In this document: positions 1-5,113 of the stretch, piece by piece
How the letters are laid out: each line of letters begins with the position of its first letter
Position numbering within the stretch: position 1 is the first letter of the stretch
DNA from: Candidatus Falkowiibacteriota bacterium
GTDB lineage: Bacteria; Patescibacteriota; Patescibacteriia; Patescibacteriales; GWE2-39-37
DNA length: 8,948 bases
NCBI GenBank assembly: GCA_013335665.1
Contig: JAAXVE010000027.1
Location: forward strand, 1 to 8,948
Reading direction: 5' to 3'
Position numbers and translations under genes: made by a program
Notes under the pieces: generated by a model
The model's database searches: none
What the model was told of the DNA's origin: nothing
Seen by the model: only the letters and a program-made list of their open reading frames with translations

Positions 1-549
1 GATCGGCCCGAGCCGCGCTTCCGGCGCGTCTGGGTGACGCTGCTCAACGCCGGTTTGTGGGCCTTTGCGGCCAGCGCCACGACGCACCCGGACTTCTGGG
101 CCTTGCTCTTCCGGGCCGGTTTTGCCAGTACTCTGCTGCTGCTCGCCCTCATCGACTGGGACACCACCCTGTTGCCGGACTGGGTGGTCTTGCCGCTGGC
201 GCTGGCGGGCCTCATCGGCAGTCATGCCGGGTTTACCGGGCAAAGCCTCTTCGTCGGCGCCGCATCCGCCGCCGTGGTGCTGGGCCTGTTCGGCGGGCTG
301 GCCTGGGCGTTCCAGCGTATCAGGGGCACGAGCGGCATTGGCGGCGGCGACCTCAAGCTTCTGGCCGCGCTGGCCGCCTGGTGGGGCGTTGTCGATGTGC
401 TGTACATGATGATACTGGCCAGCATGGTGACGGTGCTCTGGAACCTGGCTTGGCGGTGGTTCAAAGGATTCAGCCCCGAAGCCGAATGGCCATTCGGTCC
501 CGCCATCGTGATTGCTGCGCTCGCCTGGAGTCTGTCACATCCGGTTTGA
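1..549 (+). CDS. Prepilin peptidase (A24 family), 5' end outside the window
   Basis: Membrane aspartic protease that cleaves the leader of type IV pilin-like precursors at the inner membrane. The frame is open from base 1 and ends with TGA at 547-549. The first possible start is a GTG at 34, but coding sequence continues upstream, so the gene is cut by the window edge. Counting from that GTG, the two family aspartate motifs are visible: IDWDTTLLPD (residues 40-49) and GIGGGDLKLL (residues 101-110, the GxGD signature). They sit between strongly hydrophobic segments near 22-40, 52-62, 72-92, 110-140 and 156-168. GC content is much higher than in the rest of the window. The gene could belong to a conjugative or type IVb pilus operon, or to a chromosomal pilus or type II secretion locus. 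No neighbour in view decides this. The family call is firm; the pathway is inference. Confidence 0.88.
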   Translation, partial: DRPEPRFRRVWVTLLNAGLWAFAASATTHPDFWALLFRAGFASTLLLLALIDWDTTLLPDWVVLPLALAGLIGSHAGFTGQSLFVGAASAAVVLGLFGGLAWAFQRIRGTSGIGGGDLKLLAALAAWWGVVDVLYMMILASMVTVLWNLAWRWFKGFSPEAEWPFGPAIVIAALAWSLSHPV

Positions 550-907
550 TGGCGATGCGATGCGTTGCGCAGTCCTGAAACCGTCGCGATAACCGTATAC
601 CAAGACCCCGAGGAAATACTGAAGTTTCGGAGACAATCGAAGCGGAAAGCGGTAGCGCAAGATAAAGGCAATAGTAACATCTGGCCCGCAAGCCGTTCTG
701 TTTCAAGAGCTTGAGACAGGAACACCATCGCTGGCACTGGTAACGGATTGCGAACCCTGACGCCGTAACCTCCTGCCGGATAAAAAGAAACGTCGTTAGC
801 ACCGCGAAGCCGCCATCATGGAAACGGGGTTTTCGGAGTAGTAAACAAGGGGCGACCGTCAGCCATCCGAAAAAACTCTCCCGCTTCTTTCATCGGTTCC
901 TATTTAT
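550..907. other. Stretch without a recognised gene
   Basis: About 360 bases between the prepilin peptidase stop and the insertion sequence. The open frames on the minus strand mostly overlap the peptidase gene antisense and look like shadows. I see no convincing ribosome binding site, rho-independent terminator or RNA gene. GC content falls steadily toward the IS. Confidence 0.5.
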
Positions 908-916
908 AGACAAAAT
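908..916. repeat. Left 9-bp target site duplication of the IS
   Basis: AGACAAAAT directly abuts the left inverted repeat at 917 and is repeated exactly at 2239-2247, directly after the right inverted repeat. Nine base pairs is in the range known for IS4-family elements. Confidence 0.92.
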
Positions 917-932
917 CACTGGTGTCCGGTTA
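917..932 (+). repeat. Left terminal inverted repeat of the IS
   Basis: CACTGGTGTCCGGTTA. It matches the reverse complement of 2223-2238 at 14 of 16 positions. Confidence 0.9.
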
Positions 933-1022
933 ACGAAAACATTAAACCCTGTAAGTTATTGCAGAAAAGCAACTTGCGACGGTTTTCTCCCGTTATCGAT
1001 TTGAAATCGTTGGGTATCTTCT

Positions 1023-1053
1023 GTCATTTCATAATTGCGCAAATTGAAATGAC
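1023..1053 (+). promoter_or_regulatory. Inverted repeat just before the transposase start
   Basis: Perfect 9-bp arms GTCATTTCA (1023-1031) and TGAAATGAC (1045-1053) with a 13-base loop, ending two bases before the ATG. An RNA entering from outside the element would fold here and hide the start region. Such hairpins are known to protect IS10 and IS50 from read-through expression. No Shine-Dalgarno sequence is visible in front of the ATG. The role here is inferred. Confidence 0.5.
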
Positions 1054-1055
1054 AA

Positions 1056-2225
1056 ATGAATACAGGAAAAACTGTCTTTGCCCAGCTCATTGAACACCTG
1101 CCTCTTCATCAGTTTCGTCGGTGTGTCCAGCGATATGGCGGTAATCATAGGGTTAGATCGTTTAGCTGTCTTGATCAATATCTCTGTCTGTTCTTTGCAC
1201 AATTGACCTATCGCGAGAGCCTTCGTGACATCACAACCTGTCTGCTCGGTATGCAAAACAAGTTGTATCACATGAGCATTCGTGGCAAGGTTGCCAGGAC
1301 AACGCTGGCGGATGCCAATGAAACACCCGACTGGCGGATTTATCAGGACTTTGCCCATATCCTGATTCATCATGCCAGAGAAATTTACAGCAAAGAACCC
1401 TTGGGTATGAGTCTCCGGGAAACCGTGTACGCCTTGGATTCAACAACAATCGACGTTTGTCTTTCGCTGTTTCCGTGGGCAAAGTTCAGAACCCACAAGG
1501 GCGCAGTTAAAATGCACACATTACTGGACTTACGGGGCAATATCCCGTCGTTCATCGCCATCACGAATGGCAAGGTTCATGATATCAATGTCCTTGACAT
1601 GCTCATAATTGAGCCTGGTTCTTTCTATATCATGGACCGTGGTTATGTCGATTTCGATCGGCTGTTTCATATTCACAAAGCCCAAGGGTTCTTTGTTACC
1701 AGAGGAAAGTCTAATCTCTCTTTTCAGCGTCAGTACTCCAGACCTGTCGATAAGGCGACAGGTCTAAAATGTGATCAAACCATCAAACTGACAGGACCTG
1801 ATTCATCACACAGCTACCCGGAGTCTCTGAGACGGGTCAAGTACACTGAACCGGAATCTGGCAACACGTATGTGTTCTTGACTAACAATTTTGAACTGGC
1901 TCCTCAGCTTATTGCCTATCTCTACAAGAGCCGATGGCAGATAGAACTGTTCTTCAAGTGGATCAAACAGCATTTGCGCATCAAGGCCTTTTACGGCACC
2001 TCGGAAAACGCAGTCAAGACACAAATCTGGATAGCTATCTCGGTGTATGTGCTTATTGCCTTGGTGAAAAAGAGGTTGAATTTGGAAATATCCCTTTACA
2101 CTTTTCTACAGATTCTGAGCGTCAGTGTGTTTGAGAAAGTCGATATTTTACAATTAGTTACGAATTCCTCTCGTACGGCTCAAGAGGTTAATATCTGTAA
2201 TCAGTTGAATTTATTTGACTTATAA
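1056..2225 (+). CDS. IS4-family DDE transposase
   Basis: Transposase of 389 residues, a full length for the family, that cuts and joins the ends of its own element. The N-terminal 75 residues or so look like the DUF4372-type domain of many IS4-family transposases. The RNase H-like core shows the first catalytic Asp in YALDSTT (D128), the second in YIMDRGY (D194), and the exact IS4 Y-(2)-R-(3)-E-(6)-K signature (Y290, R293, E297, K304). No frameshift or internal stop is present, so the enzyme is probably functional. The start is the ATG two bases after a perfect inverted repeat. The leader lacks a clear ribosome binding site, which fits weak translation. The stop codon is part of the right terminal repeat. 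Confidence 0.95.
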   Translation: MNTGKTVFAQLIEHLPLHQFRRCVQRYGGNHRVRSFSCLDQYLCLFFAQLTYRESLRDITTCLLGMQNKLYHMSIRGKVARTTLADANETPDWRIYQDFAHILIHHAREIYSKEPLGMSLRETVYALDSTTIDVCLSLFPWAKFRTHKGAVKMHTLLDLRGNIPSFIAITNGKVHDINVLDMLIIEPGSFYIMDRGYVDFDRLFHIHKAQGFFVTRGKSNLSFQRQYSRPVDKATGLKCDQTIKLTGPDSSHSYPESLRRVKYTEPESGNTYVFLTNNFELAPQLIAYLYKSRWQIELFFKWIKQHLRIKAFYGTSENAVKTQIWIAISVYVLIALVKKRLNLEISLYTFLQILSVSVFEKVDILQLVTNSSRTAQEVNICNQLNLFDL

Positions 2226-2238
2226 CCGGACAGTAGTG
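2223..2238 (-). repeat. Right terminal inverted repeat of the IS
   Basis: TAACCGGACAGTAGTG, the partner of 917-932. It includes the TAA stop of the transposase. Confidence 0.9.
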
Positions 2239-2259
2239 AGACAAAATGAATTATTTTGT
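2239..2259. repeat. Palindromic direct repeat, copy 1 (interrupted by the IS)
   Basis: Inverted arms ACAAAAT and ATTTTGT around GAATT. The 21 bases are identical to 8722-8742. Before IS insertion this copy began at 907-916, so the shared string was 22 bases including a leading T. The IS target duplication AGACAAAAT is its left arm. The first nine bases are also the right target duplication (2239-2247). With the copy at 8721-8743 it brackets the origin, rep/par genes and toxin-antitoxin genes. Its function is unknown: recombination site, operator or element end are all possible. Confidence 0.75.
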
Positions 2260-2270
2260 ATAGTAGATAG

Positions 2271-2303
2271 AAAAAAAGAAGAGGGAGTAATTACTCCCTC
2301 TTC
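2271..2303 (-). terminator. Strong rho-independent terminator of the 67-codon gene
   Basis: A perfect 26-base palindrome (2278-2303, arms GAAGAGGGAGTAA and its complement) is followed on the minus strand by seven T residues (A's at 2271-2277). It lies ten bases after the stop of the small minus-strand gene, which supports that gene being expressed. On the plus strand no T tract follows. Confidence 0.85.
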
Positions 2304-2312
2304 AAGACCTTG

Positions 2313-2516
2313 CTACCTTTTCTCGTTCGTAGACGTCCCGTCAGGGTGGTTATTAGTTACACCTGTTATCGCTCCACCTGATGTAGGCAGAACGAGATTC
2401 GTAATAGCGTCCTGATGAACCGTCGTTGAGCTTCCATCAGCGTGATACGTTGTTGTGTCTACACCCGTAACATTACCGTTGGAATCAGTAACCAAACTTC
2501 TTGTCGTATCGCCCAT
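2313..2516 (-). CDS. Small hypothetical protein with a duplicated H-x-D-G motif
   Basis: Unrecognised polar protein, rich in Thr, Asp, Asn and Gly, of 67 residues from the ATG at 2516. A longer version of 76 residues starts at 2543. The 2516 start is preferred because GGAG lies eight bases upstream of it; the 2543 start has AGGA only about three bases away. The protein contains a degenerate internal repeat: VTGVDTTTYHADGSST (residues 16-31) and ITGVTNNHPDGTST (50-63). No signal peptide or membrane segment is seen from the 2516 start. A strong terminator follows the stop, so the gene is a self-contained unit of about 270 bases. The composition recalls the repeats of large secreted or Rhs-type proteins, but no function is assigned. 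Confidence 0.6.
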   Translation of the reverse strand: MGDTTRSLVTDSNGNVTGVDTTTYHADGSSTTVHQDAITNLVLPTSGGAITGVTNNHPDGTSTNEKR

Positions 2517-2691
2517 AATAATTGCTCCGATTAAATGGTTCATGCTTCCTGCGCCAGATCACACTATGTTTTTCCCATAGCGTTGTGAAAAACAATCCAA
2601 AGTGCTTAACGGTTTTTCAAAAACACTTAATTTGAGTTTTCTTGTTTTCTTTTGCACACTGTTCGCTATAGAACAGGCGCAGATTTTATCA

Positions 2692-3014
2692 TCAGAATAC
2701 GCAACAAAGCAACTCTAACCAAGCTTTGAATGGTTGTGAGACTGCCGTGATAATGGCCTTCTTTTCTTTCTTCAAGACCTTCAGCCATGAAGCGATATAG
2801 GCCGCATGATCCGGGCTTGGTTCATGGGTGATTTCAAGGTTGGCGCACAGAAAAGCCGCCTCGATCTCGGCAACCAGCTCTTCCATTGCATAACCTGCAT
2901 CGCCGAAACGCTTCTGGTCGAAACTCCGGTTAAGGCGTGAAGGGTGCCTTGTCCCGTGCGTGAGTCGAGCTGGCATAATATTGCGTCTGAAGTCAAGGCA
3001 ATCGCCTCGAACAA
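2692..3014 (-). pseudogene. Remnant of an ArdC-type antirestriction protein (C-terminal zincin domain)
   Basis: ArdC-like proteins of plasmids have an N-terminal ssDNA-binding domain and a C-terminal zinc metallopeptidase domain. In one frame the stretch HPSRLNRSFDQKRFGDAGYA, then MEELVAEIEAAFLCANL and DHAAYIASWLKVLKKEKKAI, is a clear match to the C-terminal part as I know the family. Just upstream the frame is broken. FEAIALTSDA is read in one frame (from 3014), YYA in a second, and LTHGTRHPS in a third. Where the family has roughly YYATLAHELTHW, only seven bases separate the codons for YYA and LTH instead of about fifteen. The His-Glu half of the HExxH motif is therefore gone and the Trp is changed to Gly. 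The N-terminal domain is absent and the last residues diverge from the family. The fragment should have no peptidase activity. Confidence 0.8.
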
Positions 3015-3017
3015 GGC

Positions 3018-3592
3018 TTAAATAGTTTTGTTCGTTAGGCGTATGCAATTGCTTGACTTCTCATCCATCTTGGCCGCCTTTTCCGTCTTGGGAAAAGCAG
3101 GCGCAACGCGTTCGTGGCATCAAGCTTTTGGCGGCGTTCAACCTCAGTACTCGACGGCCTCCGCTGGGTTATGATGGCTCCGGCTGATTTGGTGGTTAGG
3201 GTTTCGCGCGTTGCCACATCAAGCTGTTTATCAAGCTCTGCCTGCCAAAAAATGAGCGGCTTACTTCGGATTTTTGACCGATGAAGCCGTTAATCTAATG
3301 CAGCAATCCGTCAGAAAAAGCTACCGATCATAAGGACGATTTCAGGCTCACCATCCACTGGTTTCAGCGTCGCTGGTCGCACGATTTCTGACCTTTTGGC
3401 GCACAAAAAAGCGTATCACGGAGCAATAGGAACAGCGCTAATCGGTCATCCCTTATCCCTCGTCCAGCGAATACCAGCAAGCCGGTTTTCCGATAGAATT
3501 GCGCGTTTTGACGAGCCGTTTTCCAGTCGTTTTCTGGCCGTCAAAACACCAGTGAATGAGCCGATATGGAGAAACACCAGTTGCATTCCAGC
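3018..3592. other. Decayed region, no intact gene recognised
   Basis: A minus-strand frame is open from 3289 to 3035 with a possible GTG start at 3217. Its middle part, such as VATRETLTTKSAGAIITQRR, has protein-like composition but then turns basic and improbable. A plus-strand frame near 3258-3330 (including FGFLTDEAVNLMQQSV) ends at TAA and is followed in another frame by FRLTIHWFQRRWSHDF near 3342-3390. These look like fragments of broken genes, but I recognise no family. Confidence 0.4.
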
Positions 3593-3763
3593 TCACCAAT
3601 CTCTCGATGACAACCGGTTGTAGTCCACTCGGAACCGGACCCCGAAGCAGCCCGGAAATTCCTTCTCGATCGCGGGCCATTCCATGGTTGCAATCACATC
3701 GTCGCCGGGCACGTCAAAGATGGCAAAAATCAGGTTCACGCAAATAACCCGGTCCATGCCCAT
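3593..3763 (-). CDS. Small unrecognised protein, 56 codons
   Basis: A short frame of 56 residues beginning MGMDRVICVNLIFAIFDVPG. It is preceded by GAGG four bases before the first ATG (3763), or ten bases before a second ATG at 3757. The sequence has ordinary soluble-protein composition, with a hydrophobic N-terminal third followed by acidic and aromatic residues (MEWPAIEKEFPGCFGVRFRV), and ends in TGA. It lies immediately downstream of the AACACC repeat cluster at 3772-3923, which occupies its presumed promoter and leader. That context suggests a small regulator or a replicon-associated protein controlled by those repeats, but this is inference. No homology is recognised. It may also be the N-terminal fragment of a longer broken gene, since decayed sequence follows. 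Confidence 0.45.
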   Translation of the reverse strand: MGMDRVICVNLIFAIFDVPGDDVIATMEWPAIEKEFPGCFGVRFRVDYNRLSSRDW

Positions 3764-3771
3764 ATTACCTC

Positions 3772-3923
3772 GATAAAGAGCGGTATTAACACCTTAAGTT
3801 ATTATTTTATAATTTTATAAAGTTTTAGTGATACTAAAGTATGAACACCATAATACACCGTGTTAACACCTTAAGGGCATATTTAAAAACACCTTAGCGA
3901 GGTGGTGTTAACTGCTCTTTATC
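3772..3923. repeat. Cluster of AACACC-type repeats bounded by inverted repeats
   Basis: The outer arms 3772-3793 and 3904-3923 are inverted repeats. Both read GATAAAGAGC, then four or two variable bases, then TTAACACC. Inside, the 13-mer TTAACACCTTAAG occurs exactly at 3786-3798 and 3863-3875. AACACCTTA recurs at 3888-3896, AACACCA at 3844-3850 and the inverse GGTGTTA at 3904-3910. A GTGTTAACAC palindrome lies at 3860-3869. The middle (about 3798-3840) is almost pure A/T and holds TTTAGT-GAT-ACTAAA. The cluster directly precedes the minus-strand 56-codon gene. It could be an operator array for that gene, a second iteron-type origin, or a small non-autonomous element with inverted ends. No flanking target duplication is evident. 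Confidence 0.7.
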
Positions 3924-3995
3924 TTGCGCTACCGATACTCCCGATTTCAAATTTGATCTTCCCAAAAAAACGCAGTATTTATTCCCTAAGGGTAA

Positions 3996-4064
3996 ATACC
4001 CCGCCGTTTACGGCGTAAAGTATTCAAGTATTGTCTTCAAGATACCCCGCTGCTTGCGGCGGGG
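3996..4064. repeat. Two tandem GC-rich hairpins sharing ATACCCCGC
   Basis: Two units start with ATACCCCGC, at 3996 and 4042. Unit 1 folds as CGCCG-TTTA-CGGCG (4002-4015). Unit 2 folds as a strong stem, CCCCGC with GCGGGG at 4045-4064, extendable across the loop. They recall REP-type paired hairpins and could act as a terminator for the broken minus-strand frame that stops at 4069, only four bases from unit 2. No long T tract follows on either strand, so a simple rho-independent terminator is not certain. Confidence 0.6.
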
Positions 4065-4068
4065 TTCT

Positions 4069-4404
4069 TCATTCAAGTGTTTTTCTAACCCTGATCATTG
4101 CTGAAATCAAGTTGTTCACGCGCCTGTTTTGGTTCAGGGTGCATTGGAGATATCCGGCTTCGGGAACGTTGCGATAAACGATGATTTCATTCCCCGCAGC
4201 TTGTTCTTTGGTCGTTGATTTCTTGCCAAAACCTTGACCAATAGTGAAATCCTCGAAACAGGAAGCGTTTGCCCCTCAGCAGGGCTGTATGGTGGCCTGA
4301 GGCAAAAATTTCCCCCCTTTATCAACGCCGCCGTTAGGCGGCTCTTCAACTCGTTCACGCCGATGATTCGGAACAGCTTTGGCAATCGTCTCGATGCGGG
4401 AAAG
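4069..4404 (-). pseudogene. Broken minus-strand reading frame with one in-frame TGA
   Basis: One minus-strand frame is open from 4404 to the TGA at 4069-4071 except for a single TGA at 4276-4278. The part after that stop, 68 codons without an ATG, GTG or TTG start near its beginning, reads like real protein: it includes FEDFTIGQGFGKKSTTKEQA and IIVYRNVPEAGYLQC and ends in IRVRKTLE. The part before it includes RVEEPPNGGVDKGGKFLP and ends in QPC before the TGA. I do not recognise the family. The simplest reading is a decayed gene with a nonsense mutation, TGG to TGA being one possible change. A competing open frame on the same strand (4134-4526) has poorer protein character. The frame ends right beside the hairpins at 3996-4064. 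Confidence 0.4.
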
Positions 4405-4640
4405 TCAGCAACAGACTTATCGACAAAAGAGGGTCGATCAGCTATTGGTAAAACCATAGGACGATAACTAATAGGATTGCGCGACAAAGTGATCGTGGAT
4501 AACGGATGTATCTTGCTGCCGATCATCGGTGAGCTCTGCTGCAGGGGTCATACCTTTTTCATCGAGCTTGAAGTAAGCGTCTGGATACTGAGGATGCACC
4601 ATACTAAGGGCATGACCGAACTGACCTGGCCACTCAGGTG

Positions 4641-4862
4641 ATGAACTGCGGTTTTTCCTTGTCAACTGGCGGCGCTCTTAATCCTCATCAGCCGGATTTG
4701 CTGCTCGGTGCTATGGAAAAAATCTTGGAAAATGTCGGGGAAAATCGGCCCGATGAAGGCCGGAGCTTTGTCCCTTCAGGTACAAAGCTCAAGCGAATGG
4801 TTTTTGCTGTCAGAACGGGTAAAGACAGGAACAACATGCTGAAACATCGGCAAGGCTTATAA
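4641..4862 (+). CDS. Possible small hypothetical protein
   Basis: An open frame of about 73 codons. Its centre and end read like protein (LLLGAMEKILENVGENRPDE, then TKLKRMVFAVRTGKDRNN). The ATG at 4641 has AGG only two bases away and a TTG at 4656 has no clear ribosome binding site, so the start is doubtful. No family is recognised. A 9-bp inverted repeat (GAGCTTTGT 4763-4771, ACAAAGCTC 4782-4790) lies inside it. The frame ends about 90 bases before the replication origin, so it may be a real small gene or another fragment of decayed sequence. Confidence 0.25.
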   Translation: MNCGFSLSTGGALNPHQPDLLLGAMEKILENVGENRPDEGRSFVPSGTKLKRMVFAVRTGKDRNNMLKHRQGL

Positions 4863-4951
4863 GCTGCCGGGCAACAGGATAAAAAGAACGCCGTCTTCTT
4901 ATCCCGATTACCCGTACAGATTGCCAAACAACTCAAGCCACAAAATCCGGG

Positions 4952-5099
4952 TTATCCACACCAGCCCCGTTTTTGGCTATATGGATTTTTCTATATGAAA
5001 AAAGATATATGGATTAGGGGGGTCCCGATGTCACATAAAAAACCCTCCAAAGGGGTCCCGATGTCACATGTCAAAGGGGTCCCGATGTCACGTGGATAA
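4952..5099. other. Plasmid replication origin: DnaA boxes, AT-rich segment, iterons
   Basis: A perfect DnaA box TTATCCACA (4952-4960) is followed by an AT-rich segment with the repeated TATATGGATT (4978-4987 and 5006-5015). Three iterons follow (5019-5093), then an inverted, one-mismatch DnaA box, TTATCCACG on the minus strand (5091-5099). This is the standard layout of an iteron origin: DnaA and RepA binding opens the AT-rich part. The origin lies directly downstream of the repA stop at 5114 rather than in front of the gene, so the rep/par operon is transcribed toward it. Confidence 0.85.
5019..5093 (+). repeat. Three 18-bp iterons
   Basis: The unit GGGGTCCCGATGTCACAT occurs at 5019-5036 and 5052-5069, with a third copy at 5076-5093 that differs only in the 17th base (G for A). 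Start-to-start spacing is 33 and 24 bases. The last two copies also share a preceding CAAA. They are presumed RepA binding sites, for copy control as well as initiation. Confidence 0.9.
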
Positions 5100-5113
5100 C
5101 TTCCCGTATTCAC

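Larger units (their letters stand above)
917..2238 (+). mobile_element. Complete IS4-family insertion sequence, 1322 bp
   Basis: The element is bounded by imperfect terminal inverted repeats (917-932 and 2223-2238; CACT, two variable bases, then TGTCCGGTTA) and by a perfect 9-bp direct duplication AGACAAAAT. It carries one full-length transposase gene, 1056-2225, whose TAA stop lies inside the right terminal repeat. Intact ends, an intact gene and an exact target duplication suggest a recent and possibly active insertion. Its target is one arm of a short palindrome that also occurs uninterrupted at 8721-8743. The family is assigned from the transposase signature; no IS name is claimed. Confidence 0.93.

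Noticed and set aside
222..802. Minus-strand frames opposite and after the prepilin peptidase
   Set aside because: They run antisense to a clearly coding gene or lack ribosome binding sites, and their residues are low-complexity, as expected of shadow frames.
1029..1573. Minus-strand frames within the transposase
   Set aside because: They are antisense to a full-length, motif-complete transposase and show no family features.
2659..2676. CTGTTC-GCTATA-GAACAG inverted repeat, resembling a LexA box
   Set aside because: The LexA consensus needs CTGT and ACAG eight bases apart; here they are ten apart. There is also no SOS-type gene next to it.
3396..3747. Overlapping open frames of 60 to 75 codons on both strands
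   Set aside because: Their composition is improbable and none has a good start signal; the minus-strand 56-codon frame at 3593-3763 is the better candidate here.
4468..4665. Minus-strand frame with a TTG start, containing HPQYPDAYFKLDEKGM
   Set aside because: The middle looks protein-like, but the start is weak, nothing is recognised, and it overlaps the plus-strand candidate at its end. It may be another fragment of the decayed gene, but the evidence is too thin to list it.
4763..4790. GAGCTTTGT / ACAAAGCTC hairpin as a terminator
   Set aside because: No T tract follows on either strand and it lies inside an open frame.
5019..5093. The three repeats as a CRISPR array
   Set aside because: Repeats are 18 bp with spacers of only 6 and 15 bases, and no cas gene is present. 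With DnaA boxes and repA alongside they are iterons.
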